DNA of 14,705 nt from Desulfobacteraceae bacterium (GTDB lineage: Bacteria > Desulfobacterota > DSM-4660 > Desulfatiglandales > B25-G16), in assembly GCA_028572035.1 (NCBI GenBank), contig JAPVWE010000008.1, forward strand, positions 1 to 14,705, written 5' to 3'. Below are positions 7,334 to 14,705 of this stretch, in pieces; position 1 is the stretch's first letter, and each line of letters starts with the position of its first letter. The position numbers and the translations under genes are program-made. Below the pieces are notes generated by a model. The model searched no databases and was not told the DNA's origin. It was given only the letters and a program-made list of their open reading frames with translations.

Positions 7334-8569
7334 TTGAAAAATGTATACGACATCTTTAAGGAAAGAGGCTTTATTGAACAGGCAACTGATGAAAATATGC
7401 TCAGAGAGCTTCTGGCCAAACCAATTACCTGTTACATCGGATTTGACCCGACAGCAAAAAGTCTGCACGTTGGCAGCTTGCTTCCCATTATGTCCCTTGC
7501 GCACATGCAGAGGGAAGGTCACAGGCCCATAGCCTTGCTCGGGAGTGGAACGTGCCTTGTGGGCGATCCCAGTGGTAAGGATGAGATCAGACCTGTCATG
7601 ACGAGGGAGGAGATCGACAGCAATGCTGAGGGTATAAAGGCACAGATGTCCCACTTTATTGATTTCACTAATGGGAAAGCTCTTATGCTCAACAACGCTG
7701 ACTGGCTGGTCCCTTTAAACTATATAGACTTTCTAAGGGATATAGGTAGACATTTTAGCGTAAACCGAATGTTGGGGGCCGAAAGCTACCGCCAAAGGCT
7801 GGAGAGCGGCCTTAGCTTTTTAGAATTCAATTACATGCTCCTTCAGGCCTATGATTTCTGGTATCTTTTTAAAAACTACGACTGTCTCCTTCAAATGGGA
7901 GGAAACGATCAGTGGGGGAATATCCTGGCCGGTGCTGACCTGACTAGAAGGATTGAAGGAAAGATCATCCATGCCCTGACCTTTCCCTTGATAACCACTG
8001 CTGATGGTAACAAAATGGGCAAAACACATAGAGGTGCCATATGGCTTGATCCTGAGTTGACATCACCTTACGAATATTACCAATATTGGATAAATACAGA
8101 TGATAGGGATGTGAGGAGGTTCCTTTCCTATTTTACGTTCCTTCCCATGCATGAGATCGAGAGACTTTCTCGGCTCAAAGGAGAGGATTTACGAAAGGCG
8201 AAAGATGTTCTGGCCTATGAGGCCACCAAGATATGTCATGGTCAAGACGCAGCCAATAAGACCAGAAGCGCTGCCAGACAGCTATTCGGTCAGGAGGTTA
8301 TGGAGGACAGTGAAGCAGTTCCTACCTACTCTATGACAAGTGATGAGTTAGGAGAAGGAATCCAGGCCTATATCCTTTTTAAAGACTCAGATCTATGTGC
8401 AACGAGAAGTGAGGCAAGAAGGTTAATATCCCAGGGGGGTGCCTATGTAAATGGGGAAAGGATCCCATCCTTTGACACAAGAGTTGGACCGGATGATATC
8501 CAGAATAATGCCATCTTGCTGAGAGCAGGAAAAAAGAAATACCTCAGAGTCTGTATTCAAGATTCATAA
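7334..8569 (+). CDS. tyrS: Tyrosine--tRNA ligase (TyrRS)
   Basis: Cytoplasmic class I aminoacyl-tRNA synthetase that charges tRNA-Tyr with tyrosine using ATP. The Rossmann-fold catalytic domain carries the HIGH-type motif HVGS (45-48), the conserved block GGNDQWGN (189-196) and the KMSKS-type loop KMGKT (227-231). The alpha-helical anticodon-binding region follows. A C-terminal S4 RNA-binding domain lies at about 345-405 (RSEARRLISQGGAYVNGERI). At 411 residues it is normal for the bacterial enzyme. The start is TTG, supported by the ribosome binding site at 7323-7328. It lies 43 nt after the RodZ-like gene with no visible terminator or T-box between them, so read-through from the envelope operon is plausible. 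It is followed by an 83-nt gap before rpoH. Confidence 0.97.
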   Translation: MKNVYDIFKERGFIEQATDENMLRELLAKPITCYIGFDPTAKSLHVGSLLPIMSLAHMQREGHRPIALLGSGTCLVGDPSGKDEIRPVMTREEIDSNAEGIKAQMSHFIDFTNGKALMLNNADWLVPLNYIDFLRDIGRHFSVNRMLGAESYRQRLESGLSFLEFNYMLLQAYDFWYLFKNYDCLLQMGGNDQWGNILAGADLTRRIEGKIIHALTFPLITTADGNKMGKTHRGAIWLDPELTSPYEYYQYWINTDDRDVRRFLSYFTFLPMHEIERLSRLKGEDLRKAKDVLAYEATKICHGQDAANKTRSAARQLFGQEVMEDSEAVPTYSMTSDELGEGIQAYILFKDSDLCATRSEARRLISQGGAYVNGERIPSFDTRVGPDDIQNNAILLRAGKKKYLRVCIQDS

Positions 8570-8652
8570 GCTGGTTAATCCATTCCCGACAATCATAGCC
8601 TAACTTGGCCTTCAACACTTCCATTAAGGAATTTACCTAAAATAAGAAATAA

Positions 8653-9627
8653 GTGAAAAAGAAAGAGAAAAAAGATAGAGGTGGTCAAAGACAAGGAGAA
8701 GATCTAGATATAGATGCCCGATATGACCTCAGGCCTGTTCCGGCAAAGAAAGACGGCTCCTTGGTTGCCTACGATCCTCTACAGATGTATCTATGGGAGA
8801 TGCGGAGGTACACGCTTCTTACCAAAGAGGAGGAGATAGAACTTGCTATCAGATACAGGGAAAAAAATGATCAGGCGGCTGCCCATAAGCTTATTCTATC
8901 TAATCTAAGATTAGTGGTAAAAATTGCCATGGATTTTCATAGGTATTGGATGAAGAACCTTATGGACTTGATCCAGGAAGGGAATATTGGCTTAATGCAG
9001 GCAGTAAAGAAATTTGATCCATACAGGGGTATTAAATTTTCCTATTATGCCTCATTCTGGATAAAGGCCTATATTCTCAAATTCATCATGGAAAACTGGA
9101 AGTTGGTCAAGATTGGGACGACCCAGGCCCAAAGAAAGCTTTTCTTCAATCTTGCTAAGGAGAAAGAGAGGCTCCTATCTTTGGGTTACGACCCTGAACC
9201 CAAACTTCTTGCCGAGCGTTTAGATGTAAAAAAAGAAGAGATCATAGAGATGGGGCAGCGATTAGGTGGTTGGGAGGTTTCTCTTGATGCCCCGGTTAAA
9301 GAAGATGCTAAGCAAGATTATAGCTCCTTTCTGCCCTCTGGAGAGATAGATATAGATAAACAGATATCTGTGAAGGAGAGAAAGGAGTTAATGCAGGAAA
9401 AACTTGAAGAATACAGGGAAACCCTTTCCGGAAAGCACAGGGATATATTTGATAACAGAATTATGGCCGAAGAGCCCTTGACCCTTCAGGAACTTGGGGA
9501 TAGATATAACATATCCAGAGAGAGAGTTCGGCAGATTCAGCAAAAGATCCTTAAAAGGGCCAAGGAATGGTTGATGGCAAAGATACCCAATTTTGAAGAA
9601 GATTTCTCTGATCTTTTAGATGAATAA
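8653..9627 (+). CDS. rpoH: RNA polymerase sigma factor RpoH (sigma-32 family)
   Basis: Alternative sigma factor of the sigma-70 group 3 / heat-shock type, directing RNA polymerase to chaperone and protease promoters. Region 1.2 starts at about residue 41 (YDPLQMYLWEMRRYTLLTKEEE). Region 2 spans about 76-145 (NLRLVVKIAMDFHRY, LIQEGNIGLMQAVKKFDP, SYYASFWIKAYI). The RpoH-box signature QRKLFFNLAKE is at 160-170 and separates it from RpoD. Region 4.2 with its HTH is at about 275-302 (LQELGDRYNISRERVRQIQ). At 324 residues, length is normal. The start is GTG at 8653, immediately after an in-frame TAA (8650-8652), so it is the earliest possible start. No Shine-Dalgarno is well placed; AAGGA at 8626-8630 is 22 nt away. 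A later start is possible, but residues 1-40 resemble the charged leader seen in related RpoH proteins. It overlaps the following TPR gene by 8 nt. Confidence 0.93.
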   Translation: MKKKEKKDRGGQRQGEDLDIDARYDLRPVPAKKDGSLVAYDPLQMYLWEMRRYTLLTKEEEIELAIRYREKNDQAAAHKLILSNLRLVVKIAMDFHRYWMKNLMDLIQEGNIGLMQAVKKFDPYRGIKFSYYASFWIKAYILKFIMENWKLVKIGTTQAQRKLFFNLAKEKERLLSLGYDPEPKLLAERLDVKKEEIIEMGQRLGGWEVSLDAPVKEDAKQDYSSFLPSGEIDIDKQISVKERKELMQEKLEEYRETLSGKHRDIFDNRIMAEEPLTLQELGDRYNISRERVRQIQQKILKRAKEWLMAKIPNFEEDFSDLLDE

Positions 9628-11368
9628 AGAACTCAAGAAATTGCCTATCTGGTCTTTGTTTTTTCTCATCGTGCTTGGTCTATCCTGTGTAAAGGCAGAA
9701 AAAAAATTCCCCTCAAAACAGGGCCCTCTTCTATCAGGTGAGACTAACAGTAGAAGAGACCTTATCCAACATGCCTATCAAAATTATGCCTTTGCCTGTA
9801 TAGCTATAGCAGATCGCAACTATGAAGAGGCGGAAATCTATCTAAAAGAGGCCCTTAAAAATGACAAAGATTCCCCCTATTTACTCATGAAATTGTCTCA
9901 AGTATTGGTTGAAAATGGTAAGGTGGAAGATGCCTTACTCCTTGCCCAAAAGACAGTTCACCTAACACCTGATGATCTTGAGGCACGGGAGTTCCTGGCA
10001 GAGATCTATTCTCAGCTAAAGAAATTCGACCTGGCTATATCCCAGTACAGGCGAATCCTTAAAAGGGACCCTGGAAACAGAGAGGCAAGGCTTCATCTAT
10101 CAACACTTCTTATCAGATTGAAGAAATACGATCCTGCCTTGGATGAGCTATCCATTCTAATAAAAAATGAGCCTGAGCTGATTATAGCTCATTATTATAA
10201 GGGAAGGATAAATCTGGAGCTTAAAGAATATTCCAGAGCAAAGGAGGCATTTCTAAGGGCACTTCAGATAAATTCAAGATTTCTTCCAGCCCTTTTTGAT
10301 CTAGCAACTTTGCACAGCAAGACAGATAAACCTGATATGGCAATAGAGACGTATAAGAAAATATTGCTCGTATATCCAACCAATACTTTAGCCATGGAAA
10401 GGCTGATTGCCCTTTACTACAAGACCGGTCAAGAGAAATTGGCAGAAGATACAATGGAGGAGATGAAAAAGGCATTCAGTCCTGGGGATATAAAGAGAAA
10501 AAGACTTGGGCTGATATACCTCAGGCATGGAAAATTGAATGAGTCCATCGCAGAACTTGCATCAATAGTATCTGCATGGCCGGATGATCAGGAGGCTAGG
10601 TATTATCTGGGAACGGCCCTGGAAGAGAATGGGGATTTGGATGAGGCCTATAAAACCTTTCATCTCTTCAATTCCGATAGCAGTTATTTTATAAATGCCA
10701 GGATGCATATGGCCTATATCCTGGAAAGGCAAGAAAAGCCTGATAAGGCCATAGATATGCTCAGAGAAACCATCAGTCACAAAAGGGATAACGTCCGGCT
10801 ATATTTGATGTTGGCCTCACTTTATGAAATTAAAGAGCAATACCTTGATGCTATGGATATCTTGAAGGAAGGACTGGCATACGATGACAGAAACACTGGC
10901 CTTCTATACAGGCTCGGTATCGTATTGGATAAACTAAAACGAAATGAGGAATGCATCGAACAGATGGAGATAGTAATAAAGATAAATCCTAAGCATGCCG
11001 ATGCCCTTAACTACATTGGATATACCTATGCTGATAAGGGCATTCACCTTGATAGGGCACTGGAGTTAATTGAAAGGGCTATACAGTACAAACCTAATAG
11101 CGGTTATATAATCGATAGCCTGGGATGGGTTTATTTTCGAAAAGGGCAATACGATAAGGCCTTAAAGGAGTTGGAAAAGGCTATTGAATTGGTCCCTGGA
11201 GATCCTACCATTAATGAACATTTAGGGGATGTCTACTTTAAAAGAAAAGATTATAAGAAGGCCTTGGAAATTTACAAAAAGGCGCTCTCTTTAAAGAATG
11301 CGAATCAGGAGAGACTGGACAGGAAGATCGAAGATGTCACAGAGCATCTGAAAGGTAATCTGCCTTGA
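9620..11368 (+). CDS. Large TPR-repeat probable lipoprotein
   Basis: Predicted envelope scaffold protein made almost wholly of tetratricopeptide repeats. A hydrophobic N-terminus ends in VLGLSC, making Cys23 a candidate lipidation site with an imperfect lipobox (G at -3). From about residue 50 to 570 I count roughly 14-15 TPR-like helical pairs. The best conserved are near the C-terminus, such as ALNYIGYTYADKG, IIDSLGWVYFRKGQYDKAL and HLGDVYFKRKDYKKALEIY. No catalytic motif is visible. TPR lipoproteins of this kind commonly organise outer-membrane or cell-wall complexes, but no partner can be named from sequence. The ATG at 9620 is inside the last codons of rpoH (8-nt overlap), which suggests translational coupling. 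The next lipoprotein gene starts on the last base of its stop codon. Confidence 0.85.
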   Translation: MNKELKKLPIWSLFFLIVLGLSCVKAEKKFPSKQGPLLSGETNSRRDLIQHAYQNYAFACIAIADRNYEEAEIYLKEALKNDKDSPYLLMKLSQVLVENGKVEDALLLAQKTVHLTPDDLEAREFLAEIYSQLKKFDLAISQYRRILKRDPGNREARLHLSTLLIRLKKYDPALDELSILIKNEPELIIAHYYKGRINLELKEYSRAKEAFLRALQINSRFLPALFDLATLHSKTDKPDMAIETYKKILLVYPTNTLAMERLIALYYKTGQEKLAEDTMEEMKKAFSPGDIKRKRLGLIYLRHGKLNESIAELASIVSAWPDDQEARYYLGTALEENGDLDEAYKTFHLFNSDSSYFINARMHMAYILERQEKPDKAIDMLRETISHKRDNVRLYLMLASLYEIKEQYLDAMDILKEGLAYDDRNTGLLYRLGIVLDKLKRNEECIEQMEIVIKINPKHADALNYIGYTYADKGIHLDRALELIERAIQYKPNSGYIIDSLGWVYFRKGQYDKALKELEKAIELVPGDPTINEHLGDVYFKRKDYKKALEIYKKALSLKNANQERLDRKIEDVTEHLKGNLP

Positions 11369-12165
11369 TGCCTCCTAAAAGATGGAACAATCTCTTATCA
11401 TATCTGGGTATTTCTATCGCAAGCCTGCTGTTAGGCTGTGCCTACCTTGCACCTTTTCCACCGGCTAAACCTTTCTCTCAGGAAGAGATAGCTCATCTTA
11501 TTTCCCACCTTATCGAGCAAGAGGAAAAGATATTCAGCTTTCAAGGAGTTGGAACATTAAGGTTCAAACAGGGGGAGGAAGATTCAGAATCAAATCTGTT
11601 TGCTCTTGGTCGCAAACCTTTCACGGTCAGGCTCGAAATTGCTCACCCCTGGGGAAAACCCCTTTTTCACATCGTAGTCGATGAAAGAAATACCTCAGTA
11701 TTGTCCCTTACTGACAATAAATTTTTCAGGGGCCCATCAAACTCTGTAAATACAAATCGATTTTTCTTATGTGGGCTTGACCTGGATTCAGTCTGGAAGA
11801 TATTGTCTGGCAGGGTGCCAATACTGTCCGCCACGGGCGGAGCAGTTAGTTTGAAGTCAAATGAGATCACCCTTTATGATAACCAGGGTGAGGTTATAGA
11901 GGTAATCTCTTTTTTCCCCGGTCCCCTTCTACCAAGATCTGTCTATTTTCCAAAGAAAGGGATTACCATAATGCTATCGGAATTCAAGGAAGGGGATTTG
12001 GGGCCTTACCCTCTAAAGATAAGAATAGTGAAGAGAGATGAAGATCAATTGGTTGAGATAAAATACAAAAAACTACAGGTAAACAAACCAATCCCGGAAG
12101 AGCTTTTCCGATTGAATCCACCACCGCACTATGAAATCATTGAGCTGAACTATCAGAAAAATTAA
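11368..12165 (+). CDS. LolB-like outer-membrane lipoprotein (DUF4292 type)
   Basis: Probable outer-membrane lipoprotein with the LolA/LolB-type fold, which holds lipoprotein acyl chains during outer-membrane delivery. The signal peptide ends in a good lipobox, LLLGC (Cys24 counting from ATG 11368). The mature part has the expected pattern: an early segment FSFQGVGTLRFKQGEEDSE, then FTVRLEIAHPWGKPLFHIVV, then a long series of beta strands ending in RLNPPPHYEIIEL. Overall length (about 265 aa) fits. The start is placed at ATG 11368, whose A is the last base of the preceding TGA. A TTG three bases earlier (11365) is the alternative and adds one residue. Assignment to DUF4292/LolB is by sequence feel rather than a strong motif. 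Its tight link to the TPR lipoprotein gene supports a shared envelope role. Confidence 0.75.
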   Translation: MPPKRWNNLLSYLGISIASLLLGCAYLAPFPPAKPFSQEEIAHLISHLIEQEEKIFSFQGVGTLRFKQGEEDSESNLFALGRKPFTVRLEIAHPWGKPLFHIVVDERNTSVLSLTDNKFFRGPSNSVNTNRFFLCGLDLDSVWKILSGRVPILSATGGAVSLKSNEITLYDNQGEVIEVISFFPGPLLPRSVYFPKKGITIMLSEFKEGDLGPYPLKIRIVKRDEDQLVEIKYKKLQVNKPIPEELFRLNPPPHYEIIELNYQKN

Positions 12166-12197
12166 GGTTTTGCCCGATTCTTGGAGAAAAAACACTT

Positions 12198-12647
12198 ATG
12201 CTCTTTGTGGCTGATAGCATGCTTGGCAAGTTAGCCAGATACTTAAGAATTATGGGTTATGATACCTTCTACCAGCCACGTTATCCAGATCAAAGACTAT
12301 CCGAACTGGTCAGGGAGGGAAGAATTCTCCTGACAAGAAACCGTGCAACAGCCAGGTTATATTCTAATTCTATCTTCATAGACCGTGATCTGGTGAAGGA
12401 TCAACTAAAGGTGGTTGACAGCACCCTAAGGCTTGCACGGGATCATAGAAACTGGTTCAGCAGATGTCTGATCTGTGACTCACCTCTATATAAGGCTGAA
12501 GAACAGGTAGCAAGGGAGAATGTCCCTGATTTTGTTTTCTTTAAGTACCCTCAAAGGATCCTTTCTTGCCCAACGTGCAAACGATTTTTCTGGCCAGGCA
12601 CCCACAGACAGAGGATGGTAGAAAGACTAAAGGATTGGGGATTTTGA
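12198..12647 (+). CDS. Mut7-C RNase-domain protein with zinc ribbon
   Basis: Small cytosolic protein of the Mut7-C family (DUF82), a PIN-like fold fused to a zinc ribbon and predicted to be a ribonuclease. The start FVADSMLGKLARYLRIMGYD is the family's hallmark, with Asp6 as the first acidic site. LLTRNR at 44-49 corresponds to the usual LLTRD motif but has Asn48 where an Asp is expected. Four cysteines, C90/C93 and C124/C127 (CLIC, CPTC), form the zinc ribbon, followed by the typical WPGTHRQRM tail. The length of 149 residues is complete for the family. GGAGA at 12183-12187 precedes the ATG by 10 nt. It sits 32 nt after the LolB-like gene and 4 nt before the M48 gene, so it is probably part of the same transcript. 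Its substrate is unknown. Confidence 0.88.
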   Translation: MLFVADSMLGKLARYLRIMGYDTFYQPRYPDQRLSELVREGRILLTRNRATARLYSNSIFIDRDLVKDQLKVVDSTLRLARDHRNWFSRCLICDSPLYKAEEQVARENVPDFVFFKYPQRILSCPTCKRFFWPGTHRQRMVERLKDWGF

Positions 12648-12651
12648 ATCA

Positions 12652-14493
12652 ATGTTTAACAACATCATCTATGTTATCATTGTAGTAGTAATATTTCAGC
12701 TCAATTATCCTGGGGAGGGTTTCTTCGACTCCCCACTGACGTCCATCTTTATCCTTTTTTTACTCTGGCTCAATTTTACCATCTACTGCAAATATCGCTT
12801 TTCCAGGCTTTTAGGTCTCTACAGGGATAGTTTTGCCGCTGCGGGTCAAGGCAGAGCAAGTTTAGACTATCAGTCGCTGGTCATGAAACTCTCCATTCTC
12901 TCCATAGTGATATTTGCCTTATCTGTTTACCTGTTAAATCTGAAATACTGGCTTCTTAAGATACCTGGGTTTACCACGTTTTCTATTCTTCCTGGTAGTG
13001 TGGCAATCCTTATCTTTTTTACCTTTCTTGCCACCATCTGGTATTACGGCTATCCGGCCTATTATGCCTTCTTTAGTTTGCCTGTAGAAAGGTGGCCCTA
13101 CGTAGCATCAAATCTGAAGCTTAATCTGCCCATCCTTTTTCCCTGGGCAATCCTCACTGTTTGCTATGACTTACTGGCCTTGCTCACATGGCCATCTATT
13201 AAAAAGATCTTTGATACCCAAATCGGACAATTTCTATTTTTTGCCGTATTTCTGACACTCCTGGTACTATTTCTACCTCCCCTTATAAAGTATTGGTGGG
13301 GCTGCTCAGCCCTTCCCGAGACAGAAAAGAAAGAGGGCATGGTAAATTTCTTACGGGAGGCGGGTTTTAAATATAGAGACATAGTAAGCTGGCCGATATT
13401 AGAGGGGCACATAATGACCGCTGGTGTTATGGGCCTACTGCCAAAGTTCAGGTATATCCTGGTCACAGATTCTTTGATAAATACTCTTTCTGAGGAGGAA
13501 CTCAAGGCGGTTATGGCCCATGAAATGGGTCATATAAGATATAGGCACATTCTTTTTTACGTCCTCTTTCTCTTGGGCTTCATGGCAATTTCCTTTGGCC
13601 TATTTGATTTATTCTTCTACCTTATGGCACTGCAACCAAGCTTACTTACCCTACTGAGTAGCCAGAAGGAACTCCAGTCCAGTATCTTCTATTTGCTGCT
13701 CTCGCTGCCTATCATCCTGAGCATCATCCTTTATTTCCGATATATCATGGGTTTTTTTATGAGGAACTTTGAGCGCCAGGCAGATCTCTATTCGGCTAAG
13801 CTCATAGGTACCGTTGAACCCACTATCAGGTCACTTGAAAAGATTGCCCACGTTAGTGGTCAAAGCCGCCACCATCCATCCTGGCATCATTTTAGCATTG
13901 CTGAAAGAGTTGAGTTTTTGTGGAGATCCGGGCAAGATCCCCAATTGGTCAGGCACCATTCAAGGCGTTTAGTCCTCTTCTTGACTGTTTTTTTTCTCCT
14001 TATTGCCTCTCTGGGATATACACTCAATGTTGGTCCCCTCAAGACCAATCTCGAAAATATAGCTCTGACACATATCTTGAATCGGCAGCTCATTGAGTCA
14101 TCAGAAAATATCGAGATCTACAGGGCTCTTGCCTATGTCTATCACCGGAGAGGGAATACTGCCAAGGCTAAAGGGGCATATGAAAATATCCTCAGACTAC
14201 ATCCGGATGACGGGGTGGCACTTAATAACCTGGCCTGGATTCTAGCTACAGCCCAGGATACAAGACTGCTTGACTATCCAAAGGCACTTACATTAGCTAA
14301 ACAGGCAGTTGGAATAGAAAGATCACCAACCTTTCTTGACACCCTGGCTGAGGCCTACTATGTAAATGGATTCTACGACCAGGCATTGGAAATCATCAAA
14401 GAGGCCCTGGAAAAGGCATCTGAAAACAGGGAATATTTTGCCCGTCAGTTGAAGAAATTTAAGAAAGGCGCAGAAGGGGCTCCTGGAAGCTGA
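12652..14493 (+). CDS. Polytopic M48 metalloprotease with C-terminal TPRs
   Basis: Predicted integral-membrane zinc protease related to Ste24/HtpX, likely acting in membrane protein quality control. The N-terminal ~215 residues hold about six hydrophobic segments. The catalytic domain has HEMGH at 290-294 (His290, Glu291, His294) and a third zinc ligand, Glu374, in FERQADLYSAKL. It is interrupted by two strongly hydrophobic segments (about 300-325 and 345-370). Another membrane segment (about 439-460) leads to a soluble C-terminal part (about 475-605) with two or three TPR-like units (ALAYVYHRRGNTAKAKGAYENIL, TLAEAYYVNGFYDQALEIIKEAL). The ATG follows the Mut7-C stop by 4 nt, with GGGG 11 nt upstream. 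The C-terminus may be shifted: a +1 frame starting near 14465 continues coding-like for 39 more codons to TAA at 14582. The substrate cannot be inferred. Confidence 0.9.
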   Translation: MFNNIIYVIIVVVIFQLNYPGEGFFDSPLTSIFILFLLWLNFTIYCKYRFSRLLGLYRDSFAAAGQGRASLDYQSLVMKLSILSIVIFALSVYLLNLKYWLLKIPGFTTFSILPGSVAILIFFTFLATIWYYGYPAYYAFFSLPVERWPYVASNLKLNLPILFPWAILTVCYDLLALLTWPSIKKIFDTQIGQFLFFAVFLTLLVLFLPPLIKYWWGCSALPETEKKEGMVNFLREAGFKYRDIVSWPILEGHIMTAGVMGLLPKFRYILVTDSLINTLSEEELKAVMAHEMGHIRYRHILFYVLFLLGFMAISFGLFDLFFYLMALQPSLLTLLSSQKELQSSIFYLLLSLPIILSIILYFRYIMGFFMRNFERQADLYSAKLIGTVEPTIRSLEKIAHVSGQSRHHPSWHHFSIAERVEFLWRSGQDPQLVRHHSRRLVLFLTVFFLLIASLGYTLNVGPLKTNLENIALTHILNRQLIESSENIEIYRALAYVYHRRGNTAKAKGAYENILRLHPDDGVALNNLAWILATAQDTRLLDYPKALTLAKQAVGIERSPTFLDTLAEAYYVNGFYDQALEIIKEALEKASENREYFARQLKKFKKGAEGAPGS

Positions 14494-14556
14494 ACAAAGA
14501 AGGATTCTAAGGGAACGGGCGAGAGCAATCATCAGAAACAGGTCTTGGAGTAATAA

Positions 14557-14705
14557 TTCAGCCACAAAGACACGGAGACACTAAGATTATAATATGTTCT
14601 TTTAATGCCATTTTTAATAAACGGTATGTGCTGGATCTACAGTTTTCAGGTATTGATTCTTCTCTTTTTGATAAAGTTTTATGATTCATACCCCTTCTTT
14701 GTGCC
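14557..14705. repeat. Second copy of the GCCACTAAGACACCAAG-family repeat (cut by window end)
   Basis: TTCAGCCACAAAGACAC from 14557, continuing to CACTAAGATTA, matches the reverse complement of 4311-4343 (TTCAGCCACTAAGACAC continuing to CTCTAAGATTA) at most positions over about 33 nt. The last bases of the window, CTTTGTGCC (14697-14705), match the reverse complement of GGCACAAAG at 4273-4281, the opposite arm of the earlier element. The window therefore probably ends inside the right arm of this copy. No ORF is visible between the arms. Confidence 0.6.

Noticed and set aside
7295..7654. 119-codon minus-strand ORF over the start of tyrS
   Set aside because: The opposite strand encodes the conserved TyrRS N-terminus including the HIGH motif; the antisense translation has no recognisable domain.
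8570..8652. Terminator between tyrS and rpoH
   Set aside because: No GC-rich stem followed by a T run is present in these 83 bases; only weak AT-rich partial symmetry around 8624-8640.
14323..14565. 80-codon minus-strand ORF over the end of the M48 gene
   Set aside because: It overlaps conserved TPR sequence on the plus strand and part of a repeat; no start signal or family resemblance.

Overview
The window is a compact, all-plus-strand piece of a Gram-negative bacterial chromosome. It carries ten protein-coding genes and three repeat-rich non-coding stretches. Two SurA-type periplasmic isomerases, three likely lipoproteins (one LolB-like) and an RpoH-type sigma factor point to a proteobacterial-grade organism with an outer membrane. 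The mfd / parvulin / parvulin order, the RpoH type, moderate AT-richness, heavy AGA/AGG arginine use and abundant palindromic intergenic repeats suggest Desulfobacterota (former Deltaproteobacteria). That placement is an inference. I see no phage, transposase, CRISPR, toxin or secretion genes and no RNA genes.

Layout. 1-539 is non-coding and packed with tandem, inverted and REP-like repeats; a duplicated ~32-bp segment ends at a putative extended -10 promoter directly in front of mfd. 540-4007 is mfd (transcription-repair coupling factor). 4008-4474 is non-coding, with two nested inverted-repeat elements. 4475-7290 is a tight envelope operon: a parvulin isomerase (probable lipoprotein), a second SurA-like parvulin overlapping it, and a RodZ-like HTH/membrane protein. 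7334-8569 is tyrS with a TTG start and a strong ribosome binding site. 8653-14493 is a second tight run: rpoH, a large TPR lipoprotein, a LolB-like DUF4292 lipoprotein, a Mut7-C RNase-domain protein, and a polytopic M48 metalloprotease with C-terminal TPRs. From 14557 the window runs into another copy of the repeat found at 4250-4350.

How the genes fit together. Most of the window serves the cell envelope: outer-membrane protein folding (two parvulins), cell shape (RodZ-like), lipoprotein or outer-membrane assembly (TPR lipoprotein, LolB-like protein) and membrane proteolysis (M48). The heat-shock sigma factor at the head of the second run overlaps the TPR lipoprotein gene, which suggests a stress-linked envelope-maintenance operon. 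The housekeeping genes mfd and tyrS are interspersed.

I did not find a clear new defence or mobile system. The points most worth a second look are: loss of both conserved parvulin histidines in the second isomerase; Asn in place of the expected catalytic Asp in the Mut7-C protein; a probable +1 frameshift at the 3' end of the M48-TPR gene; a likely leaderless mfd transcript beside a duplicated promoter-proximal segment; and a repeat family shared by two distant intergenic sites.
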